Positions 54,960-64,000 of a DNA stretch of 64,000 bases are shown piece by piece (position 1 is the stretch's first letter; every line of letters begins with the position of its first letter). The notes under the pieces were generated by a model. The model saw nothing but the letters and a program-made list of their open reading frames with translations, searched no databases and was not told the DNA's origin. The DNA lies in assembly GCA_030248195.1 (NCBI GenBank), contig JASAND010012636.1, forward strand, positions 47,734 through 111,733. Reading direction: 5' to 3'. The stretch is from Trissonchulus latispiculum. Lineage: Eukaryota; Nematoda; Enoplea; Enoplida; Ironidae. The translations under genes and the position numbers were made by a program.

Positions 54960-56160
54960 TCCAATGACAAAAAATGTTCGCCTCACCAAGCGCTTTCATT
55001 TGATATCAAATTTGCAAACTTTTGGAAAAATCGATTTTTGACCGACCCTTACCCCTGACCAGGGCGCCACAGCTCGCTAGGGACACTATTAGAGGGGTCC
55101 TCCAATGACAAAAAATGTTTGCCTCACCAAAGGCTTTCATTTGATACCAAACTTGGCCACTTTTAGAAAAATCGATTTTTGACCATTTTGGACCGGTCCG
55201 GACCCTGGTCAGGGCGCCACAGGCCGCTGGGTCCACTTTGGAGGGGTCCTCCAATGACAAAAAATGTTCGCCTCACCAAGGGCTTTCATTTGATATCAAA
55301 CTTGGCCACTTTTGGAAAAATCGATTTTTGGCCGTTTTGGGCCCGGTCCCCGGTCCGGACCCCTGGCCAGGGCGCCACAGGGGTCCGGGCGAAACCTACT
55401 ATAGCCTATGCTGTAGTGCTCCCGCACCCCACCCCAAATCCCAAATAAGAGAGACCTGCTCACTGTAGATATTTCTGTAGAAGAGGTTAATGTTGGAGTT
55501 GCGACACGGTAGGGCCCACCACCATCAGGGTGCCCCCCAGCCACATGGATAGGTCCTAGAGCGAAACTAATGGGCCTTTTAGATTCACCATATAGGGGTT
55601 CCTATTCGAATACAAAACCTCAGCCCATCAGCTCTTATGTGTAGGGCTCCACAGGCCACTGGGTTCACTTTGGAGGGGTCCTCCAATGACAAAAAATGTT
55701 CGCCTCACCAAGGGCTTTAATTTGATACCAAACTTGACCACTTTTGGAAATTTCGATTTTTGACCACTTTGACCCCGGACCCGGGTCCGTACCCCTGGCC
55801 AGGGCGCCACAGGGGACCGAGCGAAACCTACTATAGCCTATGGCGTAGCCCTCCCGCACCCCACCCCAAACCCCAAGTAAGAGAGACCTGCTCACTGTAG
55901 ATATTTCTGTAGAAGAGGTTAAAGTTGGAGTTGCGACACGGTAGGGCCCACCACCATCAGGGTGCCCCCCCAGCCACATAGATAGGTCCTACAGCGAAAC
56001 TAATGGGCCATTTAGATTCACCATATAGGGGTTCCTATTCGAATACGAATCCTCAGCCCAGCAGCTCTTATGTATAGGGCTGCCTACTCCGTAGGCCAAG
56101 ACCCCCCATTTTATACGTTAACTACTGACCCCTGGCCAGGGCGCCACAGGAGCCAGATCG

Positions 56161-59100
56161 AAAATTCATATGCCCTATTCCATGGCGACCCTTTGGGTAA
56201 TGCTGCATGCCAAACCTGAGACCCCTCGGCCAAGGCCTGCTCTCGTTTACTTAATTACAAATTTTTACCATTTTGGAAATAAACTATCTTCGAAAAAATC
56301 GAAATGCTACTATGTACACAGCCCACTGGGGGGGTCCAAACTGCACCAAAAATTTTTCCCCAGAAATCGGGCACGAGTTGTTCAAAAAAAACCCTAAATA
56401 GTATAGAAAATTTTTGAGCTCCGACCTCTAGGGTGGGGGGGAGAAAAAAAAAGTGGAGAGAAAGTCTGTAGTTCAAAATTTCAATTTTTTATAACTCAAA
56501 AACGGCTCGACCGATTTCGCTCAAATTTGCAGAGCATGGACCCCTCGTGAAGGGCTTTCTACTGGTACAATATGAAGGCTCTACCTCAACTCCTCCGCCG
56601 GCACCAGGGGAAACTATGATCCAACACTACGCAATGTGCCTGTTTTTCCCTATTCTAGGTAGTGCGCTAACGCGCACTACCTGACTAAGGGAAAACCCTA
56701 GACAACCCATACTGTACATATGACATGTCCTGACTGTGCGCTATCGATACATATATAGAAGTTCCCGGTCGGACCTCTGAGCCGTCTTGGGGTGGGTGAT
56801 TTTTTTTGTTAAAATTTTAACAAATAAAAAATCATTTTCATATTTTGTTACTGAAGTCAGAACAGCAGCTAGAGCAAAACTAACGCCAAATTCAAGCTCA
56901 GCGACCTCGAAAACCCTTATAGCCGTTGTTTTTGAGGTTGCCTGACACTTCTGGAAGTCCAACCTGGTAACCAGCCTGGCCTGAACCGTCCGACGGTAAA
57001 CGTGATTCCAGAAGTCAGTAGTAGACTACAGTTACCTAAAAACTAATGCCAGATTTGAATTCTGCGCACTAGAAAACCCCTAGGACAAGTTTGTAGCCAC
57101 TTCTGACTGCCCAGTTGGTACCTGGAGGGTCCGGAAGGGTCCGGCAGGGGTCACGTGACCGTGGGTCATATACCACCAACATACGAAGTCCTAAGTTTCT
57201 CTGCCAAAACGGCTGGAAATAAGTTATAATCACTCACAAACACGAAAAAACAACATTTTAGCCTTTAAAACGGCATTTTATAGCCACCAGACTTCATACT
57301 AGACCCTGCCGGGGCCCAACAGTGACCACTAAGACTTCGGCGGGGTCAGTTGCCCGAGTTCGAACACCAGGTTGGTGGTTTTGGGTTCTAAATACGTTAT
57401 TTAATGCGCTCTATCCAAAACTGATGAGAAAACATTGCTAGCTGCTCTCTGGGATCCGATCCGCCACTGATTTTTTTTTGTTAACGAGTGATTTTTTTGT
57501 GAAACCGTTAACAAAAAAATCACAAACTTTCGCCTACTGCAACTTACTGGTAGGTGGTAGAGCAGCGAAACTGGGGTGATTTAAAGCTTAGCCCAAGACC
57601 TATCAATGGGTCCTCAAAGTAATCGATTTGGTTTAGTTTTGCGAAAGTTCCAGCCAAAAAACCAAATTTAGATTTTTTTGTTAACCTTGCTATAATTGCG
57701 TATATTACCTCTTAATTGCTATAAATAACCATCTTTAGCTCTTTATATGTGATTAATTTATAGGCATTTTTCGAATTTTTTTTCAAAAATTTTCAGAAAT
57801 TGCAAAAAAATTTTTCAAAATTTTTGCATTTTTTACCTGGTTTGGATATTTTAGGGGGGGAGGGGGGTTTGAGCTCGGCTTGGGGGAAGTAGTTGAGGTC
57901 GGGGAGGGGGGTCTGGCCTCTCCGTGGGGGGTCTCACAGGGGGCAAACTGTAGCCTGGTTCACCTATGCTTTCAAGCCAAATTTTTCAATTTCGTCAAAA
58001 ACGCTTATTTTTCTCTAAAATAGGTCGGGTTTGGCTTTAAATGCAATAAAACAAGTTTGCTATGCTTAAACTACAAAAATTAAGCAAATTTCAGAAATTT
58101 CGAAAATTTGAATAATATTTATGTGTTAAACATAGTCCGGGGGGGGGGGAACATGACGGAAAAGAAGGGGAAAAAATCATGGTCGCCTACTACCCAACCA
58201 TAGCAGTTGCAGCTGCCTAGTATAGCCCATTAGAAAGAGCAAGTCTAGAAGTATACCCTACAGTACCAAATTGGTTTCTAAGTTTGATTCTGTAAGTACA
58301 GTACTTGATCAAAGTTGACCTCCCAAAATTGGCCAAAATGCTAAGGATTTTCGAAAGTTTGCAAGTATATATCTAACCAACCATCCAACTTTGGCTACTA
58401 TAAATTTGCATGCGGGCATAATTCGACTTGCTCTATCACATGGCAATAGTGATTTTCCCCTACGTGCACCCAGTAAAAAAATTTGACCATGTTTTCCCCC
58501 ATATAGGGTCCACTAGAGAGGGGAAAAAACATGGTGACCAAATTTTCAAATTTTTGCGTATGCTTCAGGAAGGCGTAACTAATGCTTCTATAGGAAAGAG
58601 AATGCTTTAAAACCGCTAAAAAAACTCAAAATATGCCAACTTTGAGCATTTTTGAAGCTTCTAGCTCGAAAATTTGATTTGCAGCATCAACATGCCAGGT
58701 TTCATAAGTTTCTATGGTAAAAATGAAAATTTTGAAAAAACTTAAAAAATGATGGGATATTGCAATTTTTAACACAACTAACTTATTTCTAGCGATATTC
58801 TGCATATTATGGCCAGTTCCCAGCAGGTTTCATGCCCAAACAGGTTAGGTACGGCGGATTTGCGTTTTGACCAAAAAATCGGGTTTTAAGCTTGTTGTGA
58901 CGCTAGAATGGTGCCTAGGTAGTTTTGCACGCTAAGAACAGATGAAACATCGCTTTTAAACCACTCTAAATGCTTGCTGTTTGCTTGTGTTTGCTGGTTG
59001 CTTGCTAGAAATCCGTGCCATGTTTTTTCCCCGCACCATGTTTTTTCCCCGATTGGACAAATCCTGTTACTGCCAAAGCTGAGAGAGGTTCCTGTTACTG

Positions 59101-59344
59101 CCAAAGCTGAGAGAGGTGTAAGAGAAGTTTGAATATACGATTGGATAGGTATTTGCCCACGGTACGTAACGGTATACTCAAACCGATCCAAATCCAAACG
59201 AAGAAAAAGGCTTGCTTCCCTATTTATGTTCCCCCCCCCCTGACTATATACAAAATTTTCGAAAGTCAATTTAACATGAATTTTTGCAAAAATATTGATA
59301 CTTTTCATGCAGATGTACTAAAACTTACTAGAGATGAACCGGGG
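56161..59344. other. Repeat-derived intergenic DNA, nothing firmly recognised
   Basis: 56,740-57,100 contains two diverged repeats of a CAGAAGTCAG...GAAAACCC(TTA/CTA) type. 57,475-57,530 is an inverted repeat around TTAACGAGTG. 57,850-57,950 and 58,138-58,150 have G runs. CATGTTTTTTCCCCGCAC-type motifs at 58,490-58,540 and 59,020-59,050 are inverted relative to each other. A 34-bp tandem duplication (GTTACTGCCAAAGCTGAGAG) occupies about 59,065-59,118. The minus-strand 140-codon ORF at 58,886-59,308 overlaps these repeats and has no recognisable motif. Confidence 0.4.
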
Positions 59345-59681
59345 ACGCCACAACAACAACAACAACAATAGTTTATTGGCTCAACCAGTATATACGTCAA
59401 TACAGCCAATATGAACACATGCAATTACCTGCATGGACCACAACAAATTATAACAACCACGACGACAGTGATACCCATAGAAAAATACTTATACGTATAT
59501 ATAGGTACACCACATAACGAGCTGTTAATAGGATTACAGTATATATAGGTTAAAAAATATATACGTATATATATACAAAAATAGTAATGTAATAGTAATA
59601 AGTGATAAATGCATTGATATACGAAACGTTGTAAATATACGTATACATATCCCTAAACACTACTACCCCCATCTTCCAAGT

Positions 59682-62670
59682 CTAATCCCTATATGTAAGG
59701 AATGGACTCAAATCAATTGACGCTAAGCGATTCTTGAACATAGTAACGTTTTCAGCAGAAACCACGTCTGGTTTCAACTGGTTCCACACTCGTATAACTC
59801 TATTAGTAAAGAAATATTTTCGGGAATCTAGTCTACACTTAGAACTCTGCAATTTAAGGGAATGACCCCTAGTTTCAGAGTAGGTCGCATAAGTAAAAAA
59901 ATCAGCAGAATTTAAATTATCAATTTCATAGAGTATTTTATAGACCTGTACAAGATCAGCTCTGATTCTACGAGCTTCAAGCAGTTCTAGTCCCGCTTTT
60001 TTCAGCCGGTCACTGTATTGCAGGTGAGCAATCTCAGGTATTCTTTTAGTAAATCGTCTTTGAACAGCTTCTAACTTGTTAACATCCTTTCTTAGGTAAG
60101 GCGACCAGACACAAGAATTATACTCCAGGATAGGTCTCACGTACAAAGTGAACATGGCAGCTAAAAATTTCAAGTCTCGACAATAGAAAGTTTTAAAAAT
60201 AAGGCCAACCTTTTGATAGGCTTTAGCACAAATCTTATCGCAGTGAGTGGAAAACTTTAGATCTGAACTAATAAACACCCCCAAATCTTTTACAACCTCA
60301 ACTTTTGGGATTGCGCAGCCACTTACTTCAAATGTGTCAGTAAGATAGGGGCGCCAATCTCAATAAGCATGCTTTTGTTGAGGGCAATAGATAACTGGTT
60401 TTGCGATGCCCACTCAAAAACCTTGACACAGTCAGAACTAAAATTTTGGAAGTCAGCCTCAGTAACACCCGAAAAATAAATTTTGGTATCATCGGCAAAA
60501 ATCTTTACATCAGAACAACTAAGCACATCAGGAAGATCATTTATGTAAATCAAAAATAAAACAGGACCAAGGACACTGCCCTGTGGGACCCCACTCAAAA
60601 CATCTCCAACTTCTGACAGTGCAGCGTTAACTTTGACATACTGCGATCTCCCACTAAGAAAAGCAGAAACCCAGTTACTCACTTTACCACCTATACCATA
60701 CGAGGAAAGTTTGCTTTTAAGTTTTTCATGAGACACTGAATCAAACGCTTTGCTTATATCTAAATACAAAACTTTAACTGCTCTTTTCAGGTCCCGTGAA
60801 GCGGACCAGGAGTTAATGCATTCTAGCAGCTGAGTTTGGGTCGACCTATGGCACATAAACCCATGCTGCTCCTTGGTTATTAGCTTATTCCCTAACAGGT
60901 GATCCAAGAGAAATGATTTTAACACCTTTTCCATTATTTTGCAACAAATACTTGTGAGGGAGACGGGCCTATAATTTTCTGGTGCGGAACGCGAACCTTT
61001 ACCTTTGAAAATAGGAACGATATGTGCTATCAACCAGTCATCAGGGAGCTTTCCTTCGTCAAAAGATTGTTGGAAAATTAATTGAAGTGGTCGACTCACT
61101 TGGTTTTTGAACATTTTCAAGAAACGAGCAGGAATTTCATCCGAATTTCAGCCGAATTTAGTTTTAAAGAACTAATAGCTTTCACTATAGATGAGTTTGT
61201 GAACAAGACACTTTCCAAAGGAGAATCAAAGTTTTTTACAGGCAAATCAATAGAATTTCCATCATCGAAGACAAAAACTGATCTAAACTGATCATTAAGC
61301 AGGTTAGCTTTGTGTCCATCATTTTCAGCAACCTCATCCCCAACACATAACATTGGCACACTATCTGAACAACTCAATTTATGCTTAACATATTTATAAA
61401 AAGTTCGATTGGAAGGGGTCTGGATAAATTTACGTTCCGATTGAAAGTAAAAGCTTTTAATTGCCGAGTCACATTCAGAACACGTTTTTTGAAATCTCGT
61501 CTTGTTCTCCAGATTAGGAGCAATTTTCAGCTTTTTATGAAGGCGTCGCTTTCGCGCCAATAAGCGCCTAATTTCTCTAGGAAATTTAGGTTTATTTTTA
61601 GCGGAAACAGATTTCTTTGGCACAAATTCTTCCAAAATTTGTAGACACAATTTCTTGAAAACAAGCCATTTTTCGTTTACAGTTGAAAACTGACTCAGCA
61701 AAATTTCCCAATTTATCATTTCAAGTTTTACCATTATTCCAACATAATCGGCTTGTTCCCAAAGCCTGTACGAGTAGCCACTAGGAATAGGAGGTTTTAC
61801 ATTAACATTAAAATGAATACTACAGTGGTCACTGTTACCAATTGGGGGATTGATGCTAACATCATAAACTAGATTGGGACAACTTTCAAACACTAGATCA
61901 AGAGTAGCCTGCCCCCTGGTCGGTTCAAGTACTTTTTGAGTCAGAAAGTTTTCAAGAAATAAGTTCATAAAATCATCCTGCTTGAAAGTAGAAACAGCTT
62001 GAGGGATAGACCAGTCAATTCCCGGTAAATTTAAATCCCCTGTAATAACTAGCGGGAGTCTTTTCCGCAACAAAAACTTCAGACAATTTTCCACATTTAT
62101 TAAGCAGTTAGTCTCAGAGACGGAAGGTCTGTAGAAAGTAGCGAATATAATTTTCCTGTTTTCAAGCCCACTTATTTCAACTGAAATACCTTCTGCACGG
62201 TTAAGCTCAGGGAGTTTAAGCTCCCTGCTGGACAAAGTTTTTTTAACTAAAATTGCTACCCCTCCGCCCCGCTCTCCTGGGGGTCTATCCTTTCGGTAGA
62301 TATTGTATTCATTCGAACACAGGAACAAGCTGTTAGGTAAACTTTCATTTAACCATGTTTCGTTTAGACAGATAATTTCAGGAAAATTATGCTGAATGCA
62401 TACTTCAAAATGAAATTGGAGAAATTTGTTACATATACTTCTCACATTACAAAATACTACATTAAAACTGTTACCATTGAACGTTGTAGAGCTCCTGTGG
62501 CTTGTGACCTCGGCTCCAATATGAGGGATAGCAGATATGAAAGGATTAGCATCGGAAGTGACCTTAGCAGAAGTGATGGAAGAATAAGCAGATCGATGGG
62601 CGTTGCTGATTGGGGTTCCAGATTCTGGACATGTAGCGGCAAAATCGGCCGTCCTACCATGGCCTGAATT
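59682..62670 (-). pseudogene. LINE ORF2: endonuclease-reverse transcriptase, two frameshifts
   Basis: Frame 1 (62,670-61,117) follows the ORF1 UGA in frame, with no ATG before the endonuclease start (NVVFCNVRSICNKF). It carries CLNETWLNES, GDLNLPGIDW and GNSDHCSIHF. Near 61,140, at a repeated AAATTCGG, the frame shifts to 61,120-60,323, which has PENYRPVSLTSICCKIMEK, LYLDISKAFDSVSH, SGVPQGSVLGPVLF and FADDTKIY. A second shift near 60,340 leads to 60,284-59,682, the C-terminal domain (VRPILEYNSCVWSPYLRKD, VQRRFTKRI). All catalytic motifs remain, so the lesions are recent. This copy cannot make a full ORF2 protein unless the shifts are sequence errors. Confidence 0.88.
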
Positions 62671-63954
62671 TCATTGTTGAAACAGATTTGAAGACAACAC
62701 CTGAGCGTAGGTCCGGTGGAAGGGATCAGGAAGCAGAGGACGAAGGCGGCGAGGAATTGGGTAAGCGGCCGGCATGCTCTCTTCGGTGGGTTCTCCGGAA
62801 TTATTTCCTAATGATCTAGCAGGAACACCGCTGTCATACGAGGAAAAAGGGCAGTAGCGGACTTTGTGGCCGGGCCTGTGGCAGTTGTAACATAGAACCT
62901 GGCCGTGGTGCCTCAGTCTGCAGTTCGCCACCAGGTGACCTCTGACACCACAGTGAAAACACAGATGGCTAGACTTTCCAATGTGGTTTCCGCTAATACC
63001 GGTTTTCTTTGGGTATCCAGATTTTCTAGTAGGCTGCACAGGCACCTCGCCATCCCTGACAACTTGTATGGAGTGCCCCATGTCGACGACGTCGTAGACA
63101 GTGGAGTACCCTTCTTCCGGTCCAACCCACGGGCGGAGCTCCATTAAAATATTGCCGAGGGCGTTTTGGCCGGGGAAATTGGGCGTGACAACCGGAGTGT
63201 CCTTATGCAGACCAGTTGACCAGTAGGCATTTGGATCGGGGTACGTAGAGTGGGCCAGGATATCATTTCCAGATTGACGTAGAGCATCTCGAAAGGAAGC
63301 GCATTGTTCCAATTTTGCCTTCTGGATATCTTTCATCAGCAACAGTTCATAGGACATGTCACGATTTGGGCTGTTGCGGCAAATTTTTCCAAGATTTTTA
63401 GCCGTTACAGGGTTGGGAGCTTGCAGAACTTTCTTGGCAATTTCATCATAACCATAGAAAAGCAGCCTATTATACTGAAAGGCATGTTCTGCAGATCTCA
63501 CGAGAACACCATCGAAATAAAAGTCAAACTGATAAAAGCAGGAAAGGGGGTTGTCTTTGCCGGCAAAAGTGATTATCCGGCTGATCGGGAACTGAGTATT
63601 GGGGTGATCAGGCTGGCGCTCAGACAGGGCAGAGGAGGGTGGTTCAGTTTGGGTTTCAATTGCAGTTGAAAGATGCCTCACAGTCTGAATGGCGGTGCTA
63701 CACAAGCTTTTGGCAGGGATTGATGGAGTAGGTCGGAGACAGACATCACAAAGCCAAACGACATTCAATTTAGCCATTTTTCTAAGGCTATTAAATAATT
63801 GGGGAATTAAGCCCACACAACGAGCATGGTATCCCTTACCGCATAAGTGGCATACTACCAGGTGGTCAAGTTCCGCTATGTCCACTCCACAGTCACTGGA
63901 ACATATTACGGGAGCGGGATGGGGATGGTCACTGACTTTTCTGGTAGACAGCAT
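62671..63954 (-). CDS. LINE ORF1: PHD finger, NADAR (YbiA-like) domain and two CCHC knuckles, 427 aa
   Basis: ATG at 63,954 (upstream frame opens with non-ATG codons) to TGA at 62,671. Residues 18-72 form a C4HC3 PHD-type finger (C18, C22, C35, C38, H43, C46, C69, C72). Residues about 125-277 match the NADAR fold: SCFYQFDFYFDGVLVRSAEH, the hallmark SAEHAFQYNR, QAPNPVTAKNLGK, YWSTGL and GQNALGNILMELR. Two zinc knuckles follow, CFHCGVRGHLVANC (332-345) and CYNCHRPGHKVRYC (355-368). NADAR proteins act on ADP-ribose compounds, and some remove ADP-ribose from guanine in nucleic acid. The role here is inferred: RNA or DNA binding, chromatin contact and possibly ADP-ribose removal. The ORF is intact although ORF2 is broken. 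Domain identity rests on motif reading only. Confidence 0.85.
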   Translation of the reverse strand: MLSTRKVSDHPHPAPVICSSDCGVDIAELDHLVVCHLCGKGYHARCVGLIPQLFNSLRKMAKLNVVWLCDVCLRPTPSIPAKSLCSTAIQTVRHLSTAIETQTEPPSSALSERQPDHPNTQFPISRIITFAGKDNPLSCFYQFDFYFDGVLVRSAEHAFQYNRLLFYGYDEIAKKVLQAPNPVTAKNLGKICRNSPNRDMSYELLLMKDIQKAKLEQCASFRDALRQSGNDILAHSTYPDPNAYWSTGLHKDTPVVTPNFPGQNALGNILMELRPWVGPEEGYSTVYDVVDMGHSIQVVRDGEVPVQPTRKSGYPKKTGISGNHIGKSSHLCFHCGVRGHLVANCRLRHHGQVLCYNCHRPGHKVRYCPFSSYDSGVPARSLGNNSGEPTEESMPAAYPIPRRLRPLLPDPFHRTYAQVLSSNLFQQ

Positions 63955-63960
63955 CTTCGA

Positions 63961-64000
63961 TGAATTAATCCATAAATCAATCAATCAATCAATCAATCAA
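63961..64000. repeat. (TCAA)n tract at the window edge
   Basis: About seven TCAA units ((TTGA)n on the LINE strand), 15-45 nt upstream of the ORF1 ATG. It may be the LINE 5' end or the tail of a neighbouring element. Confidence 0.85.

Larger units (their letters stand above)
52141..56160. repeat. Complex satellite array, interrupted by two transposons
   Basis: Unit S1 (about 126 bp; CAATTGTTTCTACATCAGAA, AACGTTTACAGACGGG, GGGGTCGTCGCG) occurs four times at 52,190-52,642 and about twice at 54,102-54,320. Unit S2 (about 150-175 bp; CCAATGACAAAAAATGTTCG, GCTTTCATTTGATA, CAGGGCGCCACAG) recurs near 54,388, 54,960, 55,105, 55,250 and 55,680. From 55,380 on, S2 alternates with a ~270-bp segment (CCTACTATAGCCTATG ... 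CAGCTCTTATGT) seen at 55,390 and 55,825, giving a higher-order period of about 435 bp. Its ORFs are not genes. Confidence 0.8.
59345..64000 (-). mobile_element. CR1-like LINE with PHD-NADAR-zinc knuckle ORF1 (reaches the window edge)
   Basis: On the minus strand: a (TTGA)n tract at the window edge, ORF1 (63,954-62,671), ORF2 (62,670-59,682, frameshifted), a 3' UTR of about 330 bp with CCAATAAACTATTG, and a (TTG)n tail at 59,350-59,370. Whether the (TTGA)n tract is the true 5' end, or this copy is 5' truncated there, cannot be decided from the window. Confidence 0.85.

Noticed and set aside
58886..59308. 140-codon minus-strand ORF
   Set aside because: Covers a tandem duplication and inverted CATGTTTTTTCCCC repeats; no conserved motif or splice context.

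Overview
The window is animal nuclear DNA, almost certainly from an invertebrate. It is AT-rich and intron-rich, with GT-AG introns. Two conserved animal genes can be read directly, and most of the rest is transposable elements and satellites. No bacterial, organellar or CRISPR features are present. The species cannot be named from the sequence.

Layout. (1) 154-339 (+) is the last coding exon of a cathepsin D-type aspartic protease, with a poly(A) signal at 443. (2) 500-19,900 is a repeat-rich gap: an inverted-repeat element (500-1,291), a 9.6-kb LTR retrotransposon with LTRs, a 4-bp target duplication, Gag and protease but no visible reverse transcriptase (1,849-11,417), then microsatellites and two adjacent TTAA-flanked DNA elements (14,799-16,791). 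(3) 19,915-39,003 (-) is AP-3 complex subunit delta (AP3D1). I read 27 exons that splice in one continuous frame of 1,112 residues plus stop. About 120 N-terminal residues were not found. The introns carry tRNA-derived SINEs, hAT-like elements, long palindromes and elements with homopolymeric G/C ends. (4) 39,180-42,720 holds a 1.3-kb palindrome, decayed LINE pieces and a roughly 155-bp satellite. (5) 42,721-47,352 (+) is a CR1/Jockey-like LINE with PHD-finger ORF1 and an uninterrupted 954-residue endonuclease-RT ORF2. (6) 48,551-49,748 (-) has three in-frame exons of an unidentified gene. (7) 49,800-59,300 is foldback elements and a complex satellite array invaded by an hAT-like element. (8) 59,345-64,000 (-) is a second CR1-like LINE.

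The most interesting item is ORF1 of that last LINE. It is intact, and between an N-terminal PHD finger and two CCHC zinc knuckles it carries what reads as a NADAR (YbiA-like) domain, the family that handles ADP-ribose adducts including ADP-ribosylated guanine. ORF2 follows in the same frame directly after the ORF1 UGA, with no AUG in between, which suggests stop-codon readthrough. ORF2 of this copy has two further frameshifts.

AP-3 delta and cathepsin D both belong to lysosomal biology, but two genes 20 kb apart in an animal genome do not imply linkage of function. Exon calls come from reading splice sites and comparing with remembered family motifs; no database search was run.
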